33,654 nt of DNA from an uncultured Clostridia bacterium (lineage in GTDB: Bacteria; Bacillota_A; Clostridia; Christensenellales; Borkfalkiaceae), in contig CAKQXZ010000021.1 of NCBI GenBank assembly GCA_934292955.1, forward strand, positions 1 through 33,654, written 5' to 3'. Shown here in pieces: positions 15,794 through 23,123 of the stretch. A program made the translations under genes and the position numbers. The notes beneath the pieces were generated by a model. That model worked only from the letters and a program-made list of their open reading frames with translations. It was not told the origin of the DNA and ran no database searches. Within the stretch, counting starts at the first letter, position 1; each line of letters begins with the position of its first letter.

Positions 15794-15822
15794 TCGATTT
15801 ATAGTTTGCAATCGCTTTTTTA
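15778..15822. terminator. Bidirectional terminator upstream of tpiA
   Basis: AAGCGATTTGCAA...TTGCAATCGCTT forms a ~12-bp stem with one bulge, T-runs on both sides. It ends transcription arriving from the MgtC-like gene (minus) and overlaps the tpiA promoter. Confidence 0.8.
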
Positions 15823-15880
15823 TGTATATTTTTGGTTGTTTATGTGGGGGTTGTGAAAGGGTGAAGGCTTAAAGGATTTG

Positions 15881-15954
15881 CGAATTATTGAAATGTGCGG
15901 CTTACGTCTGGATCCTTCGTAAGCAGGATTTGCGGGCGCATCTCAGGATGACGG
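15881..15954 (+). repeat. Dispersed repeat A, copy 9
   Basis: CGAATTATTGAAATGTGCGG, CTTACGTCTGGATCCTTCGT, AAGCAGGATTTGCGGGCGCA, TCTCAGGATGACGG. It diverges in the loop. Confidence 0.83.
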
Positions 15955-15991
15955 AGAAAAAAAAGACGACGGAACACCCGGTTAGCAAAAA

Positions 15992-16708
15992 CTATTCGAG
16001 CTCTTCGACGTAGTTTACATATTCAAGTTTGGACAGGGCTTCGATATAATCGTGATGACCGAGTTTTGATTTTTTTGCCGTATGGTCTAATGATAACGCT
16101 ATGGAATAAACGTAAAGCCCCGAGTTCATGTATGCCGCGTTAAGTTCGATATCGTCGATTTTAAGACCGAGCTTTCTGACGGTCGCCATGAAATCCTGCA
16201 AAGAGTTTTTGCTGTTGAGCTCGAGATGAATTTCGAAATGATCGGAACGGTTTTTGAACGCGCCTTCCATTCTTATAAAGAAAGTAAGGCAGATCATGAA
16301 CGCGACGAATGCTATCAGCGCGACGGTGTAAAGATCAAGCCCGATAAGTATGGATATTATAGACATTACCCATAATGCAACCGACGTGGTAAGACCTTTC
16401 AACTGGCTTTTAGAACTATATAATATCGTGTTGGAACTGACGATTGCGATACCGACTATGGTCGCCGCGATACCGAAAGAAAATTTTGTGCCGAGAACGG
16501 TTATCATGTAACCGTCGATCATAGCGGCAAGCGTTGAAATGAGCGACACGAGCATGAAAGTTCTTAAACCCGCGGCGTGACGTTTTGTGGCGCGCTCTCC
16601 GCCGACTATCGCCGATAAACACATTGCGAGTACGCATTTGAAAATCACGCCGCACACTCCGTAGCCTTTGCACCAATCTCCTAACAATTTTACTATTAAA
16701 TCATTCAT
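15992..16708 (-). CDS. MgtC/SapB-family membrane protein
   Basis: 238 aa. The N-terminal ~140 residues hold four to five hydrophobic helices with the MgtC signature IVGGERATKRHAAGLRTFML (about 35-54) and VSLISTLAAMID. The C-terminal ~90 residues form a soluble ACT-like domain (HFEIHLELNSK...KLEYVNYVEELE). MgtC proteins modulate membrane energetics or acid and Mg stress responses; many are annotated as Mg transporters without proof. The start has AGGGTGA 4 nt before the ATG. It follows the antiporter by 62 nt on the same strand, so the two may be co-transcribed; both concern ion homeostasis. Confidence 0.9.
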   Translation of the reverse strand: MNDLIVKLLGDWCKGYGVCGVIFKCVLAMCLSAIVGGERATKRHAAGLRTFMLVSLISTLAAMIDGYMITVLGTKFSFGIAATIVGIAIVSSNTILYSSKSQLKGLTTSVALWVMSIISILIGLDLYTVALIAFVAFMICLTFFIRMEGAFKNRSDHFEIHLELNSKNSLQDFMATVRKLGLKIDDIELNAAYMNSGLYVYSIALSLDHTAKKSKLGHHDYIEALSKLEYVNYVEELE

Positions 16709-16737
16709 TTTTTCACCCTATTTTTTATAAAAAGTCC

Positions 16738-16758
16738 GCCTATAAGTCGATTACAGGC
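16738..16758 (-). repeat. 21-bp quasi-palindrome, copy between antiporter and MgtC-like gene
   Basis: GCCTATAAGTCGATTACAGGC on the plus strand, i.e. the reverse orientation of the 24673 copy with two differences. Confidence 0.7.
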
Positions 16759-16770
16759 ACTTTCGTAATA

Positions 16771-18207
16771 TTATCTTCTGTTTATGAATTTGCGGTTCCT
16801 ATCAAGCAAAGCGTACTCATCGGCACTCTCTTCGGCGGCGTCGACAAAGGCTTTTTCTTCTTCGGAACGGGAATAATTGTGCCGCTCTATTTCTTCCTGA
16901 ATGGCGTTCATTTTTTCTAGCAACAATTCTTTTTCTGTCTTTACGGGTTCCGTCGGCGCGTCTAAAACGGCGGGGTGTTCGCCGCCGATCGACCCTGACA
17001 AAGTAAGCGCGAGTTTTGCCATTGCGGGGCCTATAAGTTCATAAAGAATACTCGACGACATTATAACAGTCTGAATTACGGGACCTAAAGTGCCGCCGAT
17101 AGTTCTTGCGGCAAGTTCGGAAAGACCTATCGCTACGCCCGCTTGCGGAATAAGCGCAAGACCGAGAGTATACGTTGTTCTTTTCGGTTTTTTGCTGATT
17201 TTGCAGCCGAGCAGCGCGCCGAGATATTTGCCGGCGATACGAACGATAAAATACAGACAGCCGATAAGCAGCAGCGGAACGCCCGCTACACGCGAGGATA
17301 CGTCGAAAAGCGTATCTAAACTGAAACTCATACCCGACCGCACGAAGAAAAACAGCAATATCGGGGGGGAAAAGTAATTGAGTTGTTTGAAAAGTTTGTC
17401 GTCGTCGGATACGTTGATATACACCATACCCATTACCATGCACGCAAGCAACGGGGATACGCCGAGAGCAGCACCGACGCCGCATACTGTAAACAGCAAC
17501 GCGACCGAAACTATAAGACGGTTATCGGTTGAATGGCGAGCCATTAAAATTTTAAGTATAAAACCGAGCCCCGCGCCGATCGCTATCAATATTATATTAT
17601 AAAGGAACGGCAGAAGAACCGATTTTGCGTTGATTTCGCCCGCGATATTCGCCATCGTAATGGAAATAGCTACGCTGAACGCAAGCAAACTGACTACGTC
17701 GTCGAGCGCGACGACCGAAATGAGCGTATCTACGAAATCACCTTTAGCCTTGGTCTGACGAATGGTCATTAGCGTTGACGCGGGCGCCGTTGCCGACGCA
17801 AGCGCGGACATTACGAGTGAAAAACAAATATCCAGCCCGAGAATGAAATATATCAGAACAAAAACTACGAGCGACGCGGCAAGCGCTTCGAGCACGGTTA
17901 TGATTACGAGTTGTTTGCCCTTACCTTTGAAATTGGAAAAACGAAAAAATTCGCCTGCGCTGAACGCTATAAAAGCAAGGGCGATATCCGATATAAACGC
18001 CGAACCTTCGATTACGTTCTGCGGCACCGCTTTAAGGCAAAAAGGCCCTATGATAATGCCGGCGAGAATATATCCCGTTACGTTGGGCAATTTGAGCAAT
18101 TTTGTCAGACGGGTCATAAGAAAACCCGAAAGCAATATTATCGCGATCGCTAAAATGACCGCGGATACGGGCGAAACCGCTTGTAATTGTGCATATAATT
18201 TATCCAC
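16771..18207 (-). CDS. CPA2-type cation/proton antiporter (Kef/NapA-like)
   Basis: A 478-aa membrane protein with about 12-13 helices over residues 15-405. It starts MDKLYAQL from a GTG at 18207; no in-frame ATG is available nearby. CPA hallmarks: LPNVTGYILAGIIIGPF (~39-55), the unwound-helix region SALASATAPASTLMTIRQTK (~134-153) and the ion-binding pair ALDDVVSLLAF (~167-177, two Asp), typical of electrogenic exchangers. The last ~75 residues are a charged helical cytosolic tail. There is no TrkA-N/RCK domain, so it is not a full KefB/C. The exchanged ion is probably Na+ or K+ against H+. Strong promoter upstream. Confidence 0.9.
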   Translation of the reverse strand: MDKLYAQLQAVSPVSAVILAIAIILLSGFLMTRLTKLLKLPNVTGYILAGIIIGPFCLKAVPQNVIEGSAFISDIALAFIAFSAGEFFRFSNFKGKGKQLVIITVLEALAASLVVFVLIYFILGLDICFSLVMSALASATAPASTLMTIRQTKAKGDFVDTLISVVALDDVVSLLAFSVAISITMANIAGEINAKSVLLPFLYNIILIAIGAGLGFILKILMARHSTDNRLIVSVALLFTVCGVGAALGVSPLLACMVMGMVYINVSDDDKLFKQLNYFSPPILLFFFVRSGMSFSLDTLFDVSSRVAGVPLLLIGCLYFIVRIAGKYLGALLGCKISKKPKRTTYTLGLALIPQAGVAIGLSELAARTIGGTLGPVIQTVIMSSSILYELIGPAMAKLALTLSGSIGGEHPAVLDAPTEPVKTEKELLLEKMNAIQEEIERHNYSRSEEEKAFVDAAEESADEYALLDRNRKFINRR

Positions 18208-18246
18208 TTTCCATCTCTCTGCAAATGTATTGCATATTGTCGTTGC

Positions 18247-18275
18247 ATTATATCATCGATTAAGGGTATTGTCAA
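18247..18275 (-). promoter_or_regulatory. Promoter of the antiporter-MgtC pair
   Basis: Minus strand TTGACA (18275-18270), 17 nt, TATAAT (18252-18247). Both hexamers are perfect. The leader to the GTG start is about 33 nt. Confidence 0.85.
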
Positions 18276-18353
18276 TATGTTTTACGAAAAAAGTCGTTAA
18301 AATTAAATAAAACAGTAAAATATTTGACGTTTTTTGGCGGTTTTGAGGCTTTT

Positions 18354-18367
18354 TCAATAATTATTGA
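18354..18367. promoter_or_regulatory. Perfect 14-bp palindrome between divergent promoters
   Basis: TCAATAATTATTGA, located 79 nt from the antiporter -35 and 22 nt upstream of the plsY-like -35. A plausible operator for a dimeric regulator; no regulator gene is adjacent. Confidence 0.4.
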
Positions 18368-18389
18368 TAAGAAAACAGACCCCCTGAAG

Positions 18390-18418
18390 TTGACATTGAC
18401 GATAATGAGTGATAGAAT
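18390..18418 (+). promoter_or_regulatory. Promoter of the PlsY-like gene
   Basis: TTGACA (18390-18395), 17 nt, TAGAAT (18413-18418). The ~60-nt leader contains two small hairpins, AGAGTATAAACTCT and CTTTTGACAAAAG; the second directly precedes the AGAAGG ribosome binding site. Confidence 0.75.
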
Positions 18419-18485
18419 GTCTTTCATAAGAGAGTATAAACTCTATAAAGATACAGACAACATCTTTTGACAAAAGAAGGTTATT

Positions 18486-19172
18486 ATGGCATATTCAAGC
18501 ATTAACAATTTGACGACGTTTCTGCTTTACACTCTGTTTATCGCCGGCGGATATTTATCCGGCAGTGTTTTGTACGGATATGTGATTTGCAAAAAAATTA
18601 AAAAAATCGATTTATACGAGATTTCGGACGACGGAAACGCCGGTACGGCAAACTCGTTCAAATACGGCGGAGTTGCGATCGGCATTTTTGTGCTTTTATG
18701 CGATTTGCTGAAAGGATTTCTACCCGTCTTTATTGCATCGCGGTTTTTCGATCATACAAGCCTGTTGTTTGTTCCGATTGTAATTGCGCCGGTTGTCGGT
18801 CATGCATTCCCCGTTTTTAATATTAAAAAAGGCGGAAAGTGCATTGCGGTAAGTTTCGGGGTTCTGTTCGGTACGCACAGTTTATTGCCCGCGGGGCTGA
18901 TTCTTGCGGCAATTTACGTTTTCTTTTCTACGTTTGCAGTACTTAAACCGCACTCTTTCCGTACCGCGTTAACCTATCTGGTGTGGACGCTTGCTTGCTT
19001 TGTATTTTTGCACCACCCGATTATAAACGTTATTTGCACCGCTGTTACTCTGCTTGTAATACTGAAACACTTCAAGTCGCTTAAAGCGGACAAAAAAGAA
19101 GTATCGTTCAGCTTTTTATTCTTTGGCAAACACGACAAAGAAAATAGCGACGAAAAAGCGCAAAATGTTTGA
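18486..19172 (+). CDS. Divergent PlsY-family glycerol-3-phosphate acyltransferase
   Basis: A 228-aa membrane protein with about five to six helices. PlsY transfers an acyl group from acyl-phosphate to glycerol-3-phosphate, the first step of phospholipid synthesis. The three PlsY motifs are recognisable but altered: SGSVLYGYVICK (motif 1), SDDGNAGTANSFKYGG (motif 2, canonical form SGNPGATNxxRxxG) and GHAFPVFNIKKGGKCIAVSFG-like (motif 3, canonical FKGGKGVAT, here with Cys for the second Gly). CDLLKGFLPVF is also typical. The C-terminal ~25 residues are a charged tail. It is followed by a glycolipid glycosyltransferase-like gene, so a second lipid pathway beside the main PlsY is likely (inference). 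Start supported by AGAAGG 6 nt upstream. Confidence 0.8.
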   Translation: MAYSSINNLTTFLLYTLFIAGGYLSGSVLYGYVICKKIKKIDLYEISDDGNAGTANSFKYGGVAIGIFVLLCDLLKGFLPVFIASRFFDHTSLLFVPIVIAPVVGHAFPVFNIKKGGKCIAVSFGVLFGTHSLLPAGLILAAIYVFFSTFAVLKPHSFRTALTYLVWTLACFVFLHHPIINVICTAVTLLVILKHFKSLKADKKEVSFSFLFFGKHDKENSDEKAQNV

Positions 19173-19187
19173 TAATCGACTTATAGC
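19171..19187 (+). repeat. 21-bp quasi-palindrome, degenerate copy
   Basis: GATAATCGACTTATAGC immediately at the stop of the PlsY-like gene (it includes the TGA). Shares ATAATCGACTTATAG with the other copies. Confidence 0.55.
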
Positions 19188-19246
19188 CTTGTTTTCTTTC
19201 TTATAAAACCATAAACGGCATAGCCGATATGCCACAAGGAGCGGCT

Positions 19247-20390
19247 TTGAATTATTTAATTTTATCGTGCAAGACAGGCGGCGGACATGACGCTGCCGCG
19301 AACGCCATAAAAGACCGACTCGTACTACTCGGACACGAAGCGTTCGTTTTTGATTACCTTACGCTGCGCACTCTTCTCGCTGCGCAGCGAGAAAACCGCT
19401 AAAAAGGTTGCAAACGCTTATATTAAAACAGTTCAGAATATTCCCGAAGCATTCGGCGTTGCTTATAAGGTTGCGCTGTCCTGGGGAAAACACACTAAAC
19501 ATTCGCCCATATACGTTTTTAATAAAGGTATGGTTAAATACCTGAAAAAATATTTGGAAGAAAACAGTTACGACGGCATTATATGCACTCATTTATACCC
19601 TGCCGAAACGCTTACCGCGATGAAAAGACGGGGTATTTCTGTTCCGCCCGTGTTTTTTGTGTTTACCGATTATACTAATATTCCGTTTATCGAAGAAACG
19701 TGCGCGGACGAATATATTATATCGCATAAATCTTTGATAGAAGAATCGATTAAACGCGGACTTCCCGCAGAAAAACTGCATCCGTTAGGTATACCGGTGA
19801 AGCCCGAAATGACTAAAAAACGCGATAAAAACGAGTGTAAAACGCATTTAGGACTTGATACCACGAAGAAAACCGTACTTTTGATCGGCGGAAGCATGGG
19901 GGCCGGAAATCTTACCGTGCTGAGCGACGCATTCAAAAAGAGTAACGCGACCGATATTCAGGTGGCGATTATATGCGGAAACAATAAAAAACTGTTTGAC
20001 GAACTGCAAAGCAAATATTCGGACGATTGTATGTTCAGAATTTTCGGCAAAACAGACGAAATGCCGCTGTTTATGTCTGCTGCGGATATCGTTTATACCA
20101 AACCCGGCGGACTTACAAGTACGGAAGCCGTTGCTTGCAGAAAGCCGCTCGTTCTGATTTACCCTATCCCCGGTTGCGAGTCGTATAATCTTAATTTGTT
20201 TACTTCGCTGAATATGGCGATTACAGCAGATACTCCCGACGGACTTATAAAAAGCGGGCTGGAACTTTTACATGACACTGCCGCGCAGGAAAAAATGATC
20301 GCCGCGCAGAAAGAAAACGTGAGCGATAACGCTTCGGAAGATATTGCAAAGTTTATAATCGATTATACGGCGGGCGTCGTCAGGGATTGA
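19247..20390 (+). pseudogene. Frameshifted MGDG-synthase/UgtP-like glycosyltransferase
   Basis: The N-terminal part is in frame from TTG at 19247 (AAGGAG 5 nt upstream): LNYLILSCKTGGGHDAAANA, then KDRLVLLGHEAFVFDYLTLR. It stops at 19400-19402. The rest (SEKTAKKVANAYIKTVQNIP... to 20390) is in another frame. Removing the 16 nt at 19370-19385 joins the two parts into one 375-aa protein. The joined product matches the MGDG_synth N-domain (GGGH motif) plus a GT28 C-domain (TVLLIGGSMGAGN, FGKTDEMPLFMSAADIVYTK, PGGLTSTEAVACRKPLVLIY with the nucleotide-sugar site). Such enzymes glycosylate diacylglycerol with UDP-sugar. The break is probably a mutation or an artefact; programmed frameshifting seems unlikely because no slippery site is visible. 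Confidence 0.85.
19374..19393. repeat. Perfect 20-bp palindrome at the frameshift
   Basis: TTCTCGCTGCGCAGCGAGAA. Its left arm lies within the 16-nt insertion; CGCTGCGCA also occurs as a direct repeat at 19362-19370 and 19378-19386, 16 nt apart. Confidence 0.9.
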
Positions 20391-20402
20391 CAGTGAAAAG
20401 TC

Positions 20403-20484
20403 AAGGTGACGGATTATTTGAATATGCGGCGCAAGCGCCTGGATCCTTCGTAAGTGGGGCTAGGAAGCGGGTCTCAGGATGACG
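20403..20484 (+). repeat. Dispersed repeat A, copy 10
   Basis: AAGGTGACGGATTATTTGAA, TATGCGGCGCAAGCGCC, TGGATCCTTCGTAAGTGGGG, CTAGGAAGCGGGT, CTCAGGATGACGG. It keeps the same orientation although the flanking genes are on the plus strand. Confidence 0.88.
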
Positions 20485-20506
20485 GGAGATAGGCTTGCGG
20501 AGCGAT

Positions 20507-20610
20507 AAAAATTGCCGAGCGGAAAGATTGGCTTTTAAGTCCGCTCTCGTCTTTTACTCGCAAGCTCGTAAAATCCACTCTCCCCAAAATGGGAAAGCAA
20601 ATGTTGATTG
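20507..20610 (+). repeat. Dispersed repeat B, copy after A10
   Basis: AAAAATTGCCGAGCGGAAAG, GTCCGCTCTCGTCTTTTACT, CGCAAGCTCGTAAAATCCAC, TCTCCCCAAAATGGGAAAGC. Same version as 9831-9932. Confidence 0.85.
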
Positions 20611-20637
20611 CTTAACGACTAATGAAAAATATTTATT

Positions 20638-21180
20638 ATGAATAAAGATGAGCTTAAAGAAGCGGCGAAAAGCAAACTGCCGAAAGCCGAGATAAAACTT
20701 ACTATACACGACGATTCTAACGTAGTTTCGCCCTACTGCGAACCCGGGAAGCCTGTAATTTCGGGCGAACTTGCGGACTACCTTGAAAATATTGCGAGCA
20801 ATTACCTGCCCGCGCAACCGATTGCAATTACCTTTTTCAGCGATTGCATAGACGATAAAGAAAAAACGACTTATGATAAAGCCGTAAGAAATTATTTTTC
20901 GTTTAAGGTAGCGGAAGCGCGCAGAGAGATTACTCAGAATACCATTGTTTCGCTAATTTTCACGATTATAGGCGTTATTTCGCTTACAGTAATGTTTATT
21001 CTTTCGGCGCACGGACTCGGAGAAGTACTGACCGAATGCTTAGATATTTTTGCCTGGGTGTTCTTGTGGGAAGCGGTCGACCAGTTCTTTATAGAGCGCA
21101 GAGCGTTAGTAAGAAAATGCCGACGGTTTGATAATTTTGTAAACGCCGATATCGCTTTTGAAGAGATTAACATATATTGA
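20638..21180 (+). CDS. Hypothetical membrane protein with two helices (180 aa)
   Basis: I do not recognise a named family. Residues 1-100 are soluble and charged (KEAAKSKLPKAEIKLTIHDD, then SGELADYLENIASNYLPAQP). Two hydrophobic segments follow: NTIVSLIFTIIGVISLTVMF (~101-120) and VLTECLDIFAWVFLWEAVDQ (~130-149). A basic C-terminal stretch (FFIERRALVRKCRRFDNF) suggests N- and C-termini in the cytosol. No clear ribosome binding site precedes the ATG, but codon use, length and a good terminator right after it support a real gene. The B repeat ends 28 nt upstream of the ATG. Confidence 0.7.
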   Translation: MNKDELKEAAKSKLPKAEIKLTIHDDSNVVSPYCEPGKPVISGELADYLENIASNYLPAQPIAITFFSDCIDDKEKTTYDKAVRNYFSFKVAEARREITQNTIVSLIFTIIGVISLTVMFILSAHGLGEVLTECLDIFAWVFLWEAVDQFFIERRALVRKCRRFDNFVNADIAFEEINIY

Positions 21181-21186
21181 CCACTA

Positions 21187-21226
21187 AAAAAGGTTGCTAT
21201 CCTAAGGATAACAACCTTTTAATTTT
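21187..21226. terminator. Bidirectional terminator between the 180-aa gene and tsf
   Basis: AAAAGGTTG...CAACCTTTT with inner ATCCT/AGGAT pairs. T-rich on both sides, so it serves the converging plus gene and tsf (minus). Confidence 0.88.
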
Positions 21227-21238
21227 AGTTTATAAAGA

Positions 21239-21898
21239 TTATTTCTTCATGCTGGCAACCTGAGCCGCTACTTCGTCGGCAAGGTTTTCGCTCTTCTTTT
21301 CAAGACCTTCGCCCATTTCAAAACGAACGAATCTTCTTACCGCAATCTTTTCGCCGATCTGTGCGGTTGCTTCGATTACGAGTTCGCCGATAGTTTTGGA
21401 AGTGTCTTTAACGAACTTCTGATTAAGCAGGCAGTTATCTTCGTAGTAAGATTTAATTCTGCCTTCAACCATCTTTTCAATGATTGCTTCGGGCTTACCT
21501 TCTTCTCTTGCCTGTGCGCGAAGAATGTCTTTTTCGTGTTCGAGAACAGATGCGGGAACATCTTCGGGAGCGAGATATTCGGGTTTGGTTGCGGCAATGT
21601 GCATTGCTATATCGTGTACCAACGCTTTGAACTGATCGCCACGGGCAACGAAGTCGGTTTCGCAGTTAACTTCGAGTAGTACGCCAACCTTACCGCCCAT
21701 GTGGATATAACTGTCGACAATACCTTCGGCTGCAATTCTGCCCGCTTTCTTTGCCGCTTTAGCTATTCCTTTTTCACGGAGATAATCGATTGCTTTGTCC
21801 ATATCGCCGTTGGTTTCGTTAAGAGCGTTTTTGCAATCCATCATACCTGCGCCCGTTCTTTGACGAAGGGTCATTACGTCTTTCGCTGTAAAACTCAT
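21239..21898 (-). CDS. tsf: Translation elongation factor Ts
   Basis: 219 aa, the short form with a single core subdomain (E. coli EF-Ts has 283). It is the nucleotide exchange factor for EF-Tu. The N-terminal UBA-like module is clear ([20 protein letters not shown], then [20 protein letters not shown]), as is the EF-Tu-contacting [20 protein letters not shown] (Thr-Asp-Phe-Val). The C-terminal module includes [18 protein letters not shown] and [20 protein letters not shown]. Start supported by AAGGAG ~7 nt upstream. It lies 40 nt downstream of rpsB on the same strand, the near-universal rpsB-tsf operon, and is followed by a strong terminator. Confidence 0.98.
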   Translation of the reverse strand: MSFTAKDVMTLRQRTGAGMMDCKNALNETNGDMDKAIDYLREKGIAKAAKKAGRIAAEGIVDSYIHMGGKVGVLLEVNCETDFVARGDQFKALVHDIAMHIAATKPEYLAPEDVPASVLEHEKDILRAQAREEGKPEAIIEKMVEGRIKSYYEDNCLLNQKFVKDTSKTIGELVIEATAQIGEKIAVRRFVRFEMGEGLEKKSENLADEVAAQVASMKK

Positions 21899-21938
21899 AT
21901 CTTTTCTCCTTATATTACAATTCAGAATATTTCAAAAA

Positions 21939-22757
21939 TTAGTCGTTCTTTTCCTGTTTAGCTTCGACAGCGGCAACCGATTCTTCGGCAACGGCGTCTT
22001 CGAGAGCAACTTCTTCTGCAGTTACTTCAACCGCACTCATATCGGTTACGTCGTTTACGTGCTTAACTGCGTCTTCACCCTGCTTTGCTTCGATAACAGC
22101 GTCAGCGATGATGGAAGAAAGAAGTTTAACCGCACGGATTGCGTCGTCGTTACCGGAAATTACATAGTCGACCATATCGGGATCGCAGTTGGTATCGGTT
22201 ACGGCTACAACGGGGATATTGAGCTTTCTTGCTTCTTTAACGGCGATGTCTTCGCAGTTGGGGTCAACAACGAACATTACGCCGGGAAGATTTCTCATTT
22301 CTCTGATACCGCCGAGATTGGTCTGAAGTTTATCTCTTTCGGCTTTGAGCGCGATAACTTCTTTTTTGGGAAGAAGATCGAAATCGCCCATTTTTTCCAT
22401 CTGGTCGAGTTTGTTAAGTCTTTCGACTCTGGAACGAATGGTTTTGAAGTTGGTGAGCGTGCCGCCGAGCCATCTGGAATTTACATAGAACATTCCACAT
22501 CTTTCGGCTTCTTGCTGGATAGCTTCCTGAGCCTGTTTCTTGGTGCCGACAAAAAGTACGGTTTTGCCCGCTTTTACGCTTTCTACTACAAATTTGTAAG
22601 CTTCTTCGATAAGACCGACGGTGATCTGAAGGTCGATAATATGGATACCGTTTCTTTCGCCGTAAATGTATTTACGCATTTTGGGGTTCCATCTTCTCGT
22701 CTGGTGACCGAAATGTACGCCGGCTTCAAGAAGTTGTTTCATAGTTGTTACTGCCAT
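21939..22757 (-). CDS. rpsB: 30S ribosomal protein S2
   Basis: 272 aa from the ATG at 22757 ([20 protein letters not shown]), preceded by GGAGG with a 7-nt spacer. The open frame continues 55 codons upstream through the leader, but that part is not S2 and carries a structured RNA. Conserved S2 features: [88 protein letters not shown] and [17 protein letters not shown]. After residue ~230 comes an acidic Glu/Ala/Val tail, found in some Firmicutes S2 proteins and probably disordered. Confidence 0.98.
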   Translation of the reverse strand: MAVTTMKQLLEAGVHFGHQTRRWNPKMRKYIYGERNGIHIIDLQITVGLIEEAYKFVVESVKAGKTVLFVGTKKQAQEAIQQEAERCGMFYVNSRWLGGTLTNFKTIRSRVERLNKLDQMEKMGDFDLLPKKEVIALKAERDKLQTNLGGIREMRNLPGVMFVVDPNCEDIAVKEARKLNIPVVAVTDTNCDPDMVDYVISGNDDAIRAVKLLSSIIADAVIEAKQGEDAVKHVNDVTDMSAVEVTAEEVALEDAVAEESVAAVEAKQEKND

Positions 22758-22774
22758 TTTTTTACCTCCGTTAA

Positions 22775-22885
22775 TTCCTCCCCGCATAACCCGAACGCTT
22801 GCAGAAAACGTCGGCATGGGCGGCTTACTCCGTTTGAATAGATTTCGGAGCACGAACCCGCCGATACACGAGTGTGAATTTACAA
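22775..22885 (-). ncRNA. Structured rpsB leader, candidate S2 autoregulatory RNA
   Basis: On the plus strand TCGGC (22811-22815), GGG (22818-22820) and CTCCG (22828-22832) pair with GCCGA (22860-22864), CCC (22857-22859) and CGGAG (22846-22850), giving one nested three-part stem with an internal loop in the ~130-nt leader. Ribosomal protein leaders of this layout often bind the encoded protein. A second GGGGAGG lies 12 nt upstream of the functional GGAGG. Whether this matches a described S2 leader needs a covariance search. Confidence 0.6.
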
Positions 22886-22893
22886 CGCTGTTT

Positions 22894-22922
22894 ATTTTAA
22901 CATATATATAAAGGTTATGCAA
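22894..22922 (-). promoter_or_regulatory. Promoter of rpsB-tsf
   Basis: Minus strand TTGCAT (22922-22917), 17 nt, TAAAAT (22899-22894) with extended TGT just before it. Confidence 0.7.
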
Positions 22923-23028
22923 CTCTTTTTTTGACGGTTTGAAAAAATTTCGGGCGGTTTTGCGAAAAAAGTTGGTTGCTGAAATCGTGCGGGCGGCTTG
23001 TTTGTTGCGCGTTATCGGAATGTGTGGA

Positions 23029-23105
23029 CGCGGCGTTGCAGGTCGTGCGGCACATGTGCCTGGATCCTTCGGAAGCCGAGCAAGGAAGCGGGGCTCAGAA
23101 TGACC
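23029..23105 (+). repeat. Dispersed repeat A, copy 11
   Basis: GCGGCGTTGCAGGTCGTGCG, GCACATGTGCC, TGGATCCTTCGGAAGCCGAG, CAAGGAAGCGGGG, CTCAGAATGACC. The arm hairpin is GGCACATGTGCC here, so the palindrome is kept although the bases differ from other copies. Confidence 0.85.
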
Positions 23106-23123
23106 TAATATATGCCTGACGGA

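Noticed and set aside
19350..20390. Independent 346-aa glycosyltransferase starting at TTG 19350
   Set aside because: No ribosome binding site; the first ~12 residues are meaningless and the true N-terminal domain with its GGGH motif lies immediately upstream in another frame, so this is one broken gene.
21939..22922. 327-aa long form of S2
   Set aside because: The extra 55 codons match no S2 sequence and coincide with a promoter and a structured leader; the ATG at 22757 has the ribosome binding site and the conserved N-terminus.
503..23105. CRISPR array
   Set aside because: The repeats are kilobases apart, always intergenic, vary in their centres and are not separated by uniform spacers; no cas genes are present.
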